From contig CAKTFI010000011.1 of NCBI GenBank assembly GCA_934555865.1, positions 1 through 30,798 of the forward strand: 30,798 bases of DNA, read 5' to 3'. How positions within the stretch are numbered: the first letter of the stretch is position 1; the number at the start of each line of letters is the position of its first letter. The notes beneath the pieces were generated by a model, which searched no databases, was not told where the DNA came from, and was given only the letters and a program-made list of their open reading frames with translations. Source of the DNA: an uncultured Christensenellaceae bacterium (lineage in GTDB: Bacteria > Bacillota > Clostridia > Christensenellales > Christensenellaceae). Shown piece after piece: positions 21,749 through 30,798 of the stretch. The position numbers were made by a program, and so were the translations under genes.

Positions 21749-23059
21749 TCAAAGATTGTCGTTTTTTGCAAATGCCTGCACAAAGCTATACCCGTCCGGA
21801 TCGATCGGGCGGCAGGCGACGCCCAGCGTTTCGGAAAGCTCTTGAAGCGTCATGTCGTCTAAAAAGGTATCCTGCCGGTCGCGCAGCATCGTGTTGCTCA
21901 GTAGCAGGCACTCCCCAAGCGGCTTGCCCGCCAGCGCCCGAGCGATGTCCCCGCCCGTGAGCAGCCCCGTGACCGTCACGGTATGCCCGAAAAATTCGTT
22001 GACCACCGGGTATACATGGATGCGCGTGCCGTATTGCGCCTCACACAGGCGCGCCGCCCGTTCGATATACGGCGCGGCGTCCACCCCCGTGACGATGGAT
22101 GCCTCGCGGTAGCGCGGCGCCCGCCCGAAGGCCCCGATCGTCTCGCGCACATCCTGATTGAACAGCGAGACCATGCCCACGCCGTCCTCCAGCTGCGAAA
22201 AGTCCTCGTATGCCTCGGTCGGTGGGAATTCCCGATGCGCGCGGATGTACAATTCGTCCGCGCAGAACACGAACCGCGTGCCGTATTCGGCGTACAGCTT
22301 CTTTTGCCACTTTTCCGCGATGTCGATGATGTCGCCGGCCGTCTTGGGGTCCAAAATGTCCAACGGGCAAAGCCCCTCACGGTGTCCCGTGAGCCCCACC
22401 GGCACCAGCGCCAGGCTCATGGCGTTTGGCATCAGAGGTGCAAGGTCGGCGATCGTCTTTTCCAGCACTGCGCCGTCGTTATACCCCTTACAGATCACGG
22501 CCTGGCAATTGAAATAGATTCCTGCCTCCTTGAGCCGCCGCAGCCGGTCCAATATCCCCCGGCCGCGCGGCTGCTGTAACATCTGCGCGCGCACCTCGTC
22601 GTCCGTCGCATGGACGGAGATGTAGAGGGGCGATACCTTGCGCTTCAAAATGCGCTCGAATTCCTGTTCGGGCACATTGGTGAGCGTCACATAGTTGCCC
22701 ATGACGAAGGACATCCGCCAGTCGTCGTCCTTGAAATACAGGCTCTGCCGCATGCCCTCCGGCAATTGGTCGACAAAGCAGAACAGGCACTTGTTCACGC
22801 AGGCGCGGCATTTGCCGACGCCGTCGCCCTCAAACGCGATGCCCAGCGGTTCGGTCTCGTCCTTTTCGATCGAGACCTGATATTCCTCGCCGTCCGGCCG
22901 CACAAGCGTCATGTCCAGATCCGACATCGCCTCGAAATAGATAAAATCCACAAAATCCCGGACGCGCTCGCCGTTGATGTGCGTCAGGCGGTCGCCCACC
23001 GCGATGCCCAGCCCTTCGGCGATGCTGTCCTCCAGCACCAGGCTGACCGTCAAAGCCAT
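21749..23059 (-). CDS. DUF512 radical-SAM-like Fe-S protein with PDZ domain
   Basis: A 436-residue protein with an N-terminal PDZ-like domain (about residues 1-60: LGIAVGDRLTHINGERVRDF), a cysteine cluster CRACVNKCLFC (C84, C87, C91, C94; contains the Cx3Cx2C radical SAM pattern), a barrel-like middle and a C-terminal DUF512 domain with VTGVDAAPY and VTVTGLLTGGDI. The family is widespread in anaerobic Bacillota and often next to der, but its reaction is not established. The start at 23059 is chosen over a far upstream frame extension because GGAGA precedes it and the PDZ domain begins there. It lies between hslU and der. Confidence 0.92.
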   Translation of the reverse strand: MALTVSLVLEDSIAEGLGIAVGDRLTHINGERVRDFVDFIYFEAMSDLDMTLVRPDGEEYQVSIEKDETEPLGIAFEGDGVGKCRACVNKCLFCFVDQLPEGMRQSLYFKDDDWRMSFVMGNYVTLTNVPEQEFERILKRKVSPLYISVHATDDEVRAQMLQQPRGRGILDRLRRLKEAGIYFNCQAVICKGYNDGAVLEKTIADLAPLMPNAMSLALVPVGLTGHREGLCPLDILDPKTAGDIIDIAEKWQKKLYAEYGTRFVFCADELYIRAHREFPPTEAYEDFSQLEDGVGMVSLFNQDVRETIGAFGRAPRYREASIVTGVDAAPYIERAARLCEAQYGTRIHVYPVVNEFFGHTVTVTGLLTGGDIARALAGKPLGECLLLSNTMLRDRQDTFLDDMTLQELSETLGVACRPIDPDGYSFVQAFAKNDNL

Positions 23060-23096
23060 ACCCGTCTCCTTTCGTCCGCTCTCCCCCGCACGCGGG

Positions 23097-24482
23097 TCAG
23101 AGGATGTACTTTTCCATGCTTTCCGCCTGCCAGTCGTCCGCCGTGTGCTGCCGGACATAGTCCGCGTCGATTGAGAACTCGACCGGCGGGTCGACATTGC
23201 CCGCGTTAAAGGAAATATCCTCCAGCACGCCCTCCAGGATTGTGTGCAGCCGCCGCGCGCCCAGGTTTTCCTGCAATTGGTTGCATCGGTCGGCGTATTC
23301 CGCGATGGCGGAAATAGCGTCGTCGCTAAAGGAAAGCCGCACGCCGTCCGCCGCGAGCAGGGCGGTATATTGTTTCAACAGGGCGTTTTCCGGCTGCGTC
23401 AGGATTTTTTCAAATTCCTCCTTGCCGAGCGGATCCAGCTGCACGCGGATGGGGAAGCGCCCCTGTAATTCCGGCAAAAGATCCTCCACGCGCGAAACAT
23501 GGAACGCCCCCGCCGCGATAAAGAGCATGTAATCCGTCTTGACCGGGCCGTACTTGGTGTTGACCGTGCTCCCCTCGACAAGCGGCAGGATGTCCCGCTG
23601 CACGCCCTCGCGGGAGATGTCCGGCCCGTGGCCCGCCTCCTTGCCCGCGACCTTGTCGATCTCGTCCAAAAAGATGATGCCGAACTGCTCCGCCCGGTAG
23701 ACGGCCGTCTCCGTCACCTCGTCCATGTCGATGAGCTCCTCCGCCGCCTCGGCCTCCAGGATGCGCCGTGCCTCGCAGACGCTCACGCGCCGCGTCTTTT
23801 TCTTGGGCGGCAGGATGCCGGAAAACATCTCGCCCATGTTGATCTCCGAGCTCATGCCCGCGATCTCGATGCCGATGCCGCCGCTGTCCTCCACCTCGAT
23901 CTCCACGCGCTGTTCCTCGAGCGCACCGCTTTCAAGCTGTGCCGCCAGCTCCTCCCGGCGGGAGAGGCGCGTCTTCTTCTGCTCCTCGGTCTCGCTTTCC
24001 GCCGCCGGGAGCGCCGGTGCGCCGAAAATCATCTGCAGCGGATTGCCGGCCGGCGCCTTTTTGGGCTTGCCGTGCTGGAGGATGTCCAAAAGCTTCTCCT
24101 CCGCCATCGCCTTTGCCTGCGCCGCTACGGTCTGCTGCCGCGCCTTTTTGGTCATGCGGATGGAGACCTCCACCAGATCCTTCACGATGGATTCCACATC
24201 GCGCCCCACATAGCCCACCTCGGTGAACTTGGTGGCCTCGACCTTCAAAAAGGGCGCGTCCACGAGCTTTGCGAGCCGCCGGGCGATCTCCGTCTTGCCG
24301 ACGCCCGTCGGCCCCACCATGAGGATGTTCTTGGGCGTCACCTCGGCCTGCTCCTCTTCCGAGAGCAGGCTACGGCGGTACCGGTTGCGCAGCGCGATGG
24401 CCACCGCCCGCTTGGCCTCCTGCTGGCCGATGATGTATTTATCCAGCGCCGCCACGACTTGCTTTGGGGTCAATTCCGCCAT
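23097..24482 (-). CDS. hslU: HslU, ATPase subunit of the HslVU protease
   Basis: The 461-residue AAA+ unfoldase that feeds proteins into HslV. Walker A GPTGVGKT is at residues 57-64, the Tyr-containing pore loop is GYVGRD, and Walker B is IIFLDEID. The intermediate I-domain is seen in the middle, and the C-terminal tail ends in EKYIL, similar to the RFIL tail that docks into HslV. The ATG at 24482 has GGAGG seven bases upstream; an in-frame GTG at 24488 lies too close to that site. It starts two bases after the hslV stop. Confidence 0.97.
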   Translation of the reverse strand: MAELTPKQVVAALDKYIIGQQEAKRAVAIALRNRYRRSLLSEEEQAEVTPKNILMVGPTGVGKTEIARRLAKLVDAPFLKVEATKFTEVGYVGRDVESIVKDLVEVSIRMTKKARQQTVAAQAKAMAEEKLLDILQHGKPKKAPAGNPLQMIFGAPALPAAESETEEQKKTRLSRREELAAQLESGALEEQRVEIEVEDSGGIGIEIAGMSSEINMGEMFSGILPPKKKTRRVSVCEARRILEAEAAEELIDMDEVTETAVYRAEQFGIIFLDEIDKVAGKEAGHGPDISREGVQRDILPLVEGSTVNTKYGPVKTDYMLFIAAGAFHVSRVEDLLPELQGRFPIRVQLDPLGKEEFEKILTQPENALLKQYTALLAADGVRLSFSDDAISAIAEYADRCNQLQENLGARRLHTILEGVLEDISFNAGNVDPPVEFSIDADYVRQHTADDWQAESMEKYIL

Positions 24483-24484
24483 GC

Positions 24485-25021
24485 TCACACCTCCTCGACC
24501 GTGATATGGTCGTTTGTGTATACGCAGATCCCGGCCGCGATCTTGATCGCCTTTTGGGCGATCTCCCGCGCGGGAAGGTCGGTATTCTCATACAGCGCCG
24601 TCGCCGCCGCATAGGCATACGACCCGCCGGAGCCGATGGCGAGCACCCCCGCGTCCGGGCGGATGACCTCCCCCGTGCCGGAGACAAGCAAAAGTTCCTG
24701 CGCGTCCGCCGCGATGAGCATCGCCTCCAGCTTGCGCATGGCCTTGTCGCTGCGCCATTCCTGCGCCAGCGCCACCGCCGCGCGCTCCAGCTTGCCGCCG
24801 TATTGCTCCAGCTTGGCCTCAAACCGCTCGGACAGGGTGAAGGCGTCCGCCACCGAACCGGCAAAGCCGACCGCGACCTTCCCGTGATAGATGCGCTTGA
24901 CCTTTACCGCACCGTGCTTGAACACGGTGCTCTCCCCCATCGTAACCTGCCCGTCGCCCGCCACGGCTGTATGCCCGTCCCGGCGCACCGCCACGATCGT
25001 CGTCCCTCGAAATTCACTCAT
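24485..25021 (-). CDS. hslV: HslV, peptidase subunit of the HslVU protease
   Basis: A 178-residue proteasome-like threonine peptidase. The short start MSEFRG precedes TTIVAV; processing before Thr7 would expose the catalytic threonine. The typical GDGQVTMG segment, the [12 protein letters not shown] segment and IGSGG are present. A threonine nucleophile fits canonical HslV rather than the serine form (CodW/ClpQ) of Bacillus. The start at 25021 overlaps the trmFO stop by eight bases; the longer in-frame start has no family-like sequence. In many Bacillota a xerC gene stands between trmFO and hslV; here none does. Confidence 0.97.
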   Translation of the reverse strand: MSEFRGTTIVAVRRDGHTAVAGDGQVTMGESTVFKHGAVKVKRIYHGKVAVGFAGSVADAFTLSERFEAKLEQYGGKLERAAVALAQEWRSDKAMRKLEAMLIAADAQELLLVSGTGEVIRPDAGVLAIGSGGSYAYAAATALYENTDLPAREIAQKAIKIAAGICVYTNDHITVEEV

Positions 25022-26366
25022 TTGCGTTCTCCTCCTTCGCCGCGCCGCCCGGGCAAAATGCCCGTACCTGCGCCGCATAGGGCTCCAATGCCGCAAGCGC
25101 CTCCCGCGCGACCTGTTCGCGCTTTTCCGCCTTCTTGCGGAAGCGGCCCTGCGGCTCCTCCATGATGCCGAAGGTAATGTTCATCGGCTGGAAATCCGCC
25201 GACGCGCTGCTGCTCACATAGGCCGCGAGCGCGCCGATCGCCGTCTTAGCCGTGAGGCGCGGGATCGGCTCGCCCGCCCATTGATAGGCTGCGCACAGCC
25301 CCGCGTACAGTCCGCTGGCCGCCGATTCGACATAGCCCTCCACACCCGTCATCTGCCCCGCAAAGAAGATGTCCGGGTTGCTGCGCAGGCGGTAGCAGCC
25401 GTCCAGCAGCCGCGGAGAGTCCAGATAGGTGTTCCGGTGCATGACGCCAAGCCGCGTGAATTCCGCGTGCTCCAGCCCCGGGATCATGGAAAAGACCCGC
25501 TTCTGCTCCGGGAATTTCAAATGCGTCTGGAAGCCCACGATGTTGAACATGCGCCCCTCCGCATCCTCCTTGCGCAGCTGCACGACGGCATAGGGCATCT
25601 GTTCGCCCTCCCGCGCCAGGCCGACCGGCTTGCACGGGCCGAACAGCAGCGTCTGGTACCCGCGCTTGGCCATCACCTCGACGGGCATGCAGCCTTCAAA
25701 GACGCCCTCCTGCTCGAAGCCCTTCATTTCGACACATTCTGCGCTCACCAGCGCCTCGTAAAAGGCATCGAACTGCGCCCGATCCATCGGGCAGTTGATA
25801 TAGTCGCTGCCGCGCTCATAGCGCGAGCCCCAAAACGCCTTCTGCATGTCGATGCTCTCGCCCAGCACGATCGGCGCCGCCGCGTCGAAAAAGTGCAGCT
25901 GCTCCCCGCCGATTTCCCGGGAAATGGCCTCGAACAGCGCCTCGGAGGTGAGCGGCCCCGTCGCGACGATGGTGATCCCCGCATACCCCGCGAGGTGCGT
26001 CACCTCTTCCTCTACCACCGTGATGCACGGGTGATTGCGGAGGTAGTTTGTGATATAGTCCGAAAAGGCGTATCGATCCACCGCCAGTGCGCCGCCCGCG
26101 GGGACGCGGCAGGCCTCCGCCGCCTGCATGACAAGCGACCCGACCCGCCGCATTTCCTCCTTCAACAGCCCCGCGCCGTTGGCCAGCCGGTCGGACCGGA
26201 GCGAGTTAGAACACACGAGCTCCGCAAAGCCGTCGTACCGGTGCGCCGGGCTCTTCTTTGCCGGCTTCATCTCATAGAGCCGCACGGGGATCCCCCGCTC
26301 CGCCAGCTGATAGGCCGCCTCCGCGCCCGCCAGCCCGGCGCCGATGATTCTCACTGCGTTAGGCAT
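25014..26366 (-). CDS. trmFO: Folate-dependent tRNA m5U54 methyltransferase TrmFO
   Basis: A 450-residue FAD enzyme that makes 5-methyluridine at position 54 of tRNA using methylenetetrahydrofolate. The FAD-binding GAGLAG is at residues 9-14. Other family segments are [17 protein letters not shown] (with a conserved Cys), [42 protein letters not shown] and [10 protein letters not shown]. Length and order are standard. It overlaps topA by eight bases and hslV by eight bases, so translation is coupled. Confidence 0.97.
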   Translation of the reverse strand: MPNAVRIIGAGLAGAEAAYQLAERGIPVRLYEMKPAKKSPAHRYDGFAELVCSNSLRSDRLANGAGLLKEEMRRVGSLVMQAAEACRVPAGGALAVDRYAFSDYITNYLRNHPCITVVEEEVTHLAGYAGITIVATGPLTSEALFEAISREIGGEQLHFFDAAAPIVLGESIDMQKAFWGSRYERGSDYINCPMDRAQFDAFYEALVSAECVEMKGFEQEGVFEGCMPVEVMAKRGYQTLLFGPCKPVGLAREGEQMPYAVVQLRKEDAEGRMFNIVGFQTHLKFPEQKRVFSMIPGLEHAEFTRLGVMHRNTYLDSPRLLDGCYRLRSNPDIFFAGQMTGVEGYVESAASGLYAGLCAAYQWAGEPIPRLTAKTAIGALAAYVSSSASADFQPMNITFGIMEEPQGRFRKKAEKREQVAREALAALEPYAAQVRAFCPGGAAKEENANE

Positions 26367-28488
26367 TTTCCTCTTCCTTTTTGGGTTTCTGATTGGTTGG
26401 ACACTGCTCGTTGCCGCACTTTTTGTACACGGCCTTGCCGCGGCCGCGCTTTAGGACCATATAGCTTCCGCAGACCGGGCACTTTTCCTCGATCGGCATA
26501 TCCCACGACACGAAGTCGCATGCCGGATAGTTCGCACATCCATAGAAAATGTTGCCCCTCTTGGACCGCTTCTGCACGATTTCTCCCCCGCATTTCGGGC
26601 AGGGAACGGCGATCTTCTGCTGGATCGCCTTGGTATTCTTACAGGTCGGATAGTTCGGACAGGCGATGAATTCGCCGAAACGCCCGGTTTTATACACCAT
26701 CTCCGCCCCGCAAAGCTCGCACTTAATCCCGGCCGGCCGGTCGGGGATCTTGATCTGCTCCACCTCGGCCTCCGCCTTTTCGAGCTCCTTTTCAAAGGGG
26801 CCGTAGAAGTCCCGGATGATCCCCTTCCAATCCTGCCCGTCGCTTTCGACGGTGTCCAGCTTCTCCTCCATGTCCGCCGTGAATTCCACATTGACGATGT
26901 CCGGAAAGCTCTTTTCCATGATCTCGGTCACAATCTCGCCCAATTCCGTCGGGACGATCATCTTCTTTTCCTTTTTGACATACTTGCGGTCCAGGATGGT
27001 CGAGATGGTCGGCGCATAGGTGGACGGCCGGCCGATGCCGAGCTCCTCCAGCGTGTGCACGAGCGACGCCTCGGTGTAGCGCGCAGGCGGCGAGGTGAAG
27101 TTCTGCTTAGGCGTGATCTCCCGGGCCAGACAATGGTCGCCTTCGCCCATCGGCGGCATCGAGAGGTTGACCTTCTCGTCGCTCGGCGCCTCCTCTTCCT
27201 TATATACCGCGAGGTACCCCGGGAATTTCAGCTTGGAAAAGCTCGCACGGAAGGTATACCCCGCCGCATCCAGTGAATAGCTCATCGTGTCGTACTTGGC
27301 CGGCGCCATCTGGCTTGCCAGAAAGCGCGTGTAGATGAGGTTATACAGCTTGTACTGCTCCGCGGTCAGGCAATCCTTGAGGCTCTGCGGCGTGTGCTGC
27401 ACATAGGTCGGGCGGATCGCCTCGTGCGCGTCCTGCGCATTCTTGCGCCCGGCGTAGATATTCGGCTTGGCGGGGTAGTATTCCGCGCCATAGCGTTCCA
27501 AGATCGCGTCCTTGGCCGCCGCGCGCGCTTCCTCGGAAATGCGCGTAGAGTCGGTACGCATATAGGTGATGAGGCCGACCGTCTCGCGGTCGTTAATCTT
27601 GACGCCCTCGTACAGCCCCTGCGCCACCATCATCGTGCGCTTGGTCGTAAAGCCCAGCTTGCGCGCCGCGTCCTGCTGCAGGGTGCTCGTCGTAAACGGC
27701 GCATACGCCTTGCGCTGCCGCGTCGACTTCTTGGCCTCTGTGATGACAAATTCCTGTGTGCGGACGGCGGACAGGATCTCCTGCACCTCCGCCTCGCTCT
27801 TGGGGACAAGCTTCTTCTTGCCCTTGCCGAAGAAGGACGCCTCAAAAGCGTGCTTGCCCTGCATATCGGTCAGGATCGCCTGGATCGTCCAATACTCCTG
27901 CGGCTTGAAATCGCGGATCTCCCTTTCGCGATCGACGATCAGCTTGACGGTCGAGGACTGCACGCGCCCGGCGCTCAGCCCGCGGCGCACCTTCTGCCAC
28001 AAAAGCGGCGACAGCTTATAGCCCACCAGGCGGTCGAGCACGCGCCGCGCCTGCTGCGCGTTGACGCGCCCCATGTCGATCTCACGCGGATTCTTGATCG
28101 CGTGCGTGACGGCCGACTTGGTGATCTCGTTGAATTCGACGCGGTGCACATCCTTTTCCTCCTTGGGGAGCGCCCCCGCGATGTGCCAGGAAATCGCCTC
28201 TCCCTCGCGGTCCGGGTCGGTCGCGAGATAGACCTGATCGGCCTGCTTGGCCTGCTTTTTCAGGTCGTTCAACAGCGCCGTCCGCCCGCGGATGACGATA
28301 TACTGCGGCTCAAACCCGCCCTCGATGTCGATGCCCATCTTGCTCTTGGGCAGGTCGATGAGGTGCCCGTTGCTCGCCGCGACCTTATACCCCTTCCCCA
28401 AAAACTTTTCGATGGTCTTGGCCTTCGCGGGAGACTCCACGATGACCAAATTATATTTTTCCGCCTGTGCCTTCTTGGTTCTAGCCAT
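26359..28488 (-). CDS. topA: DNA topoisomerase I
   Basis: A 709-residue type IA topoisomerase that relaxes negative supercoils. The Toprim domain (LVIVESPAKAKTIEKFLGKGY, DPDREGEA), the active-site Tyr309 in GLITYMRTDST and a C-terminal region with three four-cysteine zinc ribbons (CELCG...CPNYPTC, CPKCG...CANYPAC, CPVCG...CGNEQC) are all present. The start at 28488 has AGAAGGAG just upstream. dprA ends 24 bases before it. dprA-topA-trmFO is a common Bacillota order. Confidence 0.98.
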   Translation of the reverse strand: MARTKKAQAEKYNLVIVESPAKAKTIEKFLGKGYKVAASNGHLIDLPKSKMGIDIEGGFEPQYIVIRGRTALLNDLKKQAKQADQVYLATDPDREGEAISWHIAGALPKEEKDVHRVEFNEITKSAVTHAIKNPREIDMGRVNAQQARRVLDRLVGYKLSPLLWQKVRRGLSAGRVQSSTVKLIVDREREIRDFKPQEYWTIQAILTDMQGKHAFEASFFGKGKKKLVPKSEAEVQEILSAVRTQEFVITEAKKSTRQRKAYAPFTTSTLQQDAARKLGFTTKRTMMVAQGLYEGVKINDRETVGLITYMRTDSTRISEEARAAAKDAILERYGAEYYPAKPNIYAGRKNAQDAHEAIRPTYVQHTPQSLKDCLTAEQYKLYNLIYTRFLASQMAPAKYDTMSYSLDAAGYTFRASFSKLKFPGYLAVYKEEEAPSDEKVNLSMPPMGEGDHCLAREITPKQNFTSPPARYTEASLVHTLEELGIGRPSTYAPTISTILDRKYVKKEKKMIVPTELGEIVTEIMEKSFPDIVNVEFTADMEEKLDTVESDGQDWKGIIRDFYGPFEKELEKAEAEVEQIKIPDRPAGIKCELCGAEMVYKTGRFGEFIACPNYPTCKNTKAIQQKIAVPCPKCGGEIVQKRSKRGNIFYGCANYPACDFVSWDMPIEEKCPVCGSYMVLKRGRGKAVYKKCGNEQCPTNQKPKKEEENA

Positions 28489-28512
28489 TCTTCTCCTTCT
28501 CCTGCCGTCCCA

Positions 28513-29622
28513 CTAGAGCTTCAGCCCAAAGGTATTGCCCGGCAGCCTCTCTATGATTCCCCGCAATTCCAGCATGGTGAGCGCCGTGCTCACCTCTGCG
28601 GCGGGCTTTCCCAGCAGGTCCACGATCTGCTGCATGGAAAAATCGCCCTTTAGAAGCAAATTATATAATTCCCCCTGCAAAAAATCAAGCCCGGGGGGCG
28701 GGGGCGGCGCTTCTTTTCGCCGGGCGGCGCCTTTTTTGGCGCCGTCCCAGCCGTAGTATTCCAAAATTTCCTGTGCACAGCAGACCTCCGTCGCACCCAT
28801 GGACAACAGGCGGTGGATGGTCTCGAAATTCCCGCCGCCGTCGCCGCGGTTCAAAATGAAGATGTCGCGATTGGCGTCGCAGGCATAGTTGACCGTGATG
28901 TTCGCCCCGCTGCGCAATCCGGCCTCGCCCAGCACGACGCCGCCCGCAAGCCCCGCGATGATACGGTTGCGCAGCGGGAAATGCCGCGGGTTCGGCGAGC
29001 TGCCCGGCGCATATTCGCTCAAGATCAGCCCCTCGTCGCAGATGCGGGCATACAGCTCCGCATTTTCCTGCGGATAGATCACATCTACCCCGCAGCCCAG
29101 CACCGCGATCGTCCGCCCACCGGCCTCCAGCGCGCCCCAATGCGCCTGTGTGTCGATGCCCCGCGCCATGCCGGATACGATGGTCACGCCCGCTTCCGCC
29201 AGGCCGCCCGCCACTTCGCGCGCCGCGGCCGCGCCCTTCCTAGAAACATGCCGCGAGCCCACCATGGCCAGGCTGCGTTTGGAGAAGTTTTCGCCGTTCC
29301 CGAGCGCATACAGCACCGCCGGCGGCCGCCAAAGGTCTTTTAACAGCTGCGGATATTCCGGGCTCACCGCCGTCATCACGCGGATACCGCGGCGCTCGAT
29401 CGCATAGATCTCCTCCCGCAGGAGGTCGAAATCTGCGCGCGCCCGCAGATGGGCGCGCGCCTTGTCGGACAGGCGCAGCCGGTGATCCTGCATCGCCTGC
29501 GGGTCGGCAAAGATCTGTTCCAGCGTATACCCGGCGGCGGCCACCGCAAAGATGGTACCGATGCCGACTCCGGGGCAAGAGGCCATCCAGTACCAGTACA
29601 GTTCTTTCTGCGTGCGTTCCAT
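28513..29622 (-). CDS. dprA: DNA-processing protein DprA
   Basis: A 369-residue protein that binds incoming single-stranded DNA and loads RecA during transformation; it is also common in bacteria not known to be transformable. An N-terminal helical domain precedes the Rossmann-like fold with GSRHVSRKG (122-130), SGMARGIDTQAHWGAL and VLGCGVDVIYPQENAEL, SEYAPG, and FPLRNRIIAGLA. A C-terminal winged-helix domain (about 305-369) completes it. It starts one base after the comM stop. Confidence 0.96.
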   Translation of the reverse strand: MERTQKELYWYWMASCPGVGIGTIFAVAAAGYTLEQIFADPQAMQDHRLRLSDKARAHLRARADFDLLREEIYAIERRGIRVMTAVSPEYPQLLKDLWRPPAVLYALGNGENFSKRSLAMVGSRHVSRKGAAAAREVAGGLAEAGVTIVSGMARGIDTQAHWGALEAGGRTIAVLGCGVDVIYPQENAELYARICDEGLILSEYAPGSSPNPRHFPLRNRIIAGLAGGVVLGEAGLRSGANITVNYACDANRDIFILNRGDGGGNFETIHRLLSMGATEVCCAQEILEYYGWDGAKKGAARRKEAPPPPPGLDFLQGELYNLLLKGDFSMQQIVDLLGKPAAEVSTALTMLELRGIIERLPGNTFGLKL

Positions 29623-29623
29623 C

Positions 29624-30798
29624 TCAGCCTCCCCAATACTTGCGGTCCAGCGTGCGGTATTGGATCGCCTCGGCCAGATGCTGCTCGCGGATCTGCGCCT
29701 CTCCCGCCAGGTCGGCGATCGTCCGCGCGACCATGCGGATGCGCGTATAGGCCCGGGCGCTCAGCTTCATGACCGAAAAGGCCTGCTGCAACAGCGCCTG
29801 CGCCCCGGGCGACAGCGGGCAATATTCCTCCAACAGCTCGCCCTTCAGCTGACTGTTGGAAAAGATCCCGGCCGCGCGGTACCGTTCCCGCTGCAGGGCG
29901 CGCGCGACGTCCACCCGGCGCTTGACCTCCGCCGAGCTCTCCTCCGCCGAGGGGCGCTCCAATTCCGCATAGCTCGGGCGGGATACCTCAATATGCAGGT
30001 CGATCCGGTCGAGCAGCGGCGAGCTGATGCGCGCCAGATAGCGGCTGATCTGATGCGGCGTGCAGCGGCACTGCCGCTCCGCGTCGCCATAATATCCGCA
30101 GGGGCAGGGGTTCATCGAGGCCGCCAGCATGAACCGCGCCGGGTATTCCACCTTGGCGTTGGCGCGCGCGACCGAGACGAACCCGTCCTCCATCGGCTGC
30201 CGCAGGGCCTCCAGCGTCTCCCGCCGGAATTCCGGCAACTCGTCCAAAAAGAGCACGCCGCCGTGCGCGAGGCTGACCTCGCCCGGCCGCGCCTTGCTCC
30301 CGCCGCCGATGAGCGCCGCCATCGACGCCGAGTGGTGCGGGCTGCGGAAGGGGCGGCTCGCGATCATCGGTTCGCCGCGCAGTTCCCCGGCGATAGAGTG
30401 GATCTTGGTAATCTCCAACGCCTCCTCAAAGCTCAGCTCCGGCATGATCGAGGGGATCGCCCGCGCGAGCATCGTTTTGCCCGCGCCCGGCGACCCGATG
30501 AGCAGGATGTTGTGGCCCCCGGCCACGGCGATCTCCATCGCCCGCTTGGCCTGCGCCTGCCCCTTGATGGCGCGGAAATCCACGCCGCCGCCCGGCTGTG
30601 CGTCCGGCCGGAAGGGCTGTGCCTCGGCGTAGCGCGGACTGCGCTCTCCCTTCAGCACCTCCGCCACCTCCGCCAGCGTCGCCACCGGGATCACCCGGAT
30701 CCCCTCGACATAGGCGGCCTCCGGCGCGTTTTCCGCCGGGAGGAACACCGTCTCTGCCCCGCGCGCCTTGGCGTCGATCACCATGGGGAGGATGCCGC
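29624..30798 (-). CDS. comM: YifB/ComM family Mg-chelatase-like AAA+ ATPase, C-terminal part
   Basis: The C-terminal three quarters of a ComM/YifB protein; the frame stays open to the right edge, so the N-terminal Lon-protease-like part begins outside. The visible start GILPMVIDAKARG is internal. Walker A GSPGAGKT, the FLDELPEF Walker B, the Cys-rich NPCPCGYYGDAERQCRC, and LLDRIDLHIEV follow, then the C-terminal helical domain. ComM acts as a branch-migration helicase in natural transformation in other bacteria; the role in Bacillota is less clear. Pairing with dprA fits DNA uptake or recombination. Confidence 0.95.
   Translation of the reverse strand, partial: GILPMVIDAKARGAETVFLPAENAPEAAYVEGIRVIPVATLAEVAEVLKGERSPRYAEAQPFRPDAQPGGGVDFRAIKGQAQAKRAMEIAVAGGHNILLIGSPGAGKTMLARAIPSIMPELSFEEALEITKIHSIAGELRGEPMIASRPFRSPHHSASMAALIGGGSKARPGEVSLAHGGVLFLDELPEFRRETLEALRQPMEDGFVSVARANAKVEYPARFMLAASMNPCPCGYYGDAERQCRCTPHQISRYLARISSPLLDRIDLHIEVSRPSYAELERPSAEESSAEVKRRVDVARALQRERYRAAGIFSNSQLKGELLEEYCPLSPGAQALLQQAFSVMKLSARAYTRIRMVARTIADLAGEAQIREQHLAEAIQYRTLDRKYWGG

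Overview
The window looks like a chromosomal segment of a high-GC, endospore-forming, anaerobic member of the Bacillota (class Clostridia in the broad sense). Evidence for sporulation is spoIVA and a yaaL-bofA pair. Evidence for anaerobic metabolism is the glycyl-radical enzyme pair pflB-pflA. The gene orders recR-yaaL-bofA behind dnaX-ebfC, and dprA-topA-trmFO-hslVU, are classic Bacillota arrangements. The exact lineage cannot be fixed from this sequence. No phage, insertion sequence, CRISPR array, tRNA or rRNA was recognised.

Layout. (1) 1-2330, plus strand: the 3' part of a class A penicillin-binding protein with a strong terminator, about 450 bases in which I see no gene, and a lone GNAT acetyltransferase. 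(2) 2362-4750, minus: two tandem family-4-type uracil-DNA glycosylases (one with the 4Fe-4S cysteines, one without) followed by an S41/PDZ protease-like protein with an altered active site. (3) 4787-8050, minus: dnaX-ebfC-recR-yaaL-bofA, with a terminator-like hairpin between recR and yaaL. (4) 8062-9813, minus: a PHP-domain phosphoesterase and a DegV protein. (5) 9830-10591, minus: rplU-rpmA behind a good promoter and a probable L21 leader; the usual protease gene prp is absent between them. (6) about 10600-12140: an AT-rich island with a two-gene minus-strand unit encoding a membrane-anchored protein with separated His and Cys motifs and a small two-helix membrane protein, unlike the surrounding GC-rich genes. 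(7) 12032-12586, plus: one unrecognised 127-residue protein with its own promoter and terminator. (8) 12764-14617, minus: a threonine-aldolase-type PLP enzyme and a nitrilase-superfamily amidase. (9) 14642-17895, minus: pflB-pflA with a long 5' leader. (10) 17944-19540, minus: spoIVA as a single-gene unit with a sigma-E-like promoter. (11) 19697-30798, minus: a tightly packed run comM(partial)-dprA-topA-trmFO-hslV-hslU-DUF512-der-plsY, ending in a strong hairpin.

Functionally the window is mostly housekeeping: replication and repair (dnaX, recR, ebfC, UDGs, topA, dprA, comM), ribosome parts and assembly (rplU, rpmA, der), tRNA methylation (trmFO), proteolysis (hslVU), phospholipid synthesis (plsY), cell wall (PBP) and spore formation (spoIVA, bofA). 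The less ordinary parts are the AT-rich island with its possible permuted papain-fold protein, the orphan 127-residue gene, the Fe-S-less UDG paralogue, the degenerate S41 protein, and L27 lacking both its cleavable extension and the neighbouring prp gene. I did not find clear evidence of an unknown multi-gene system.
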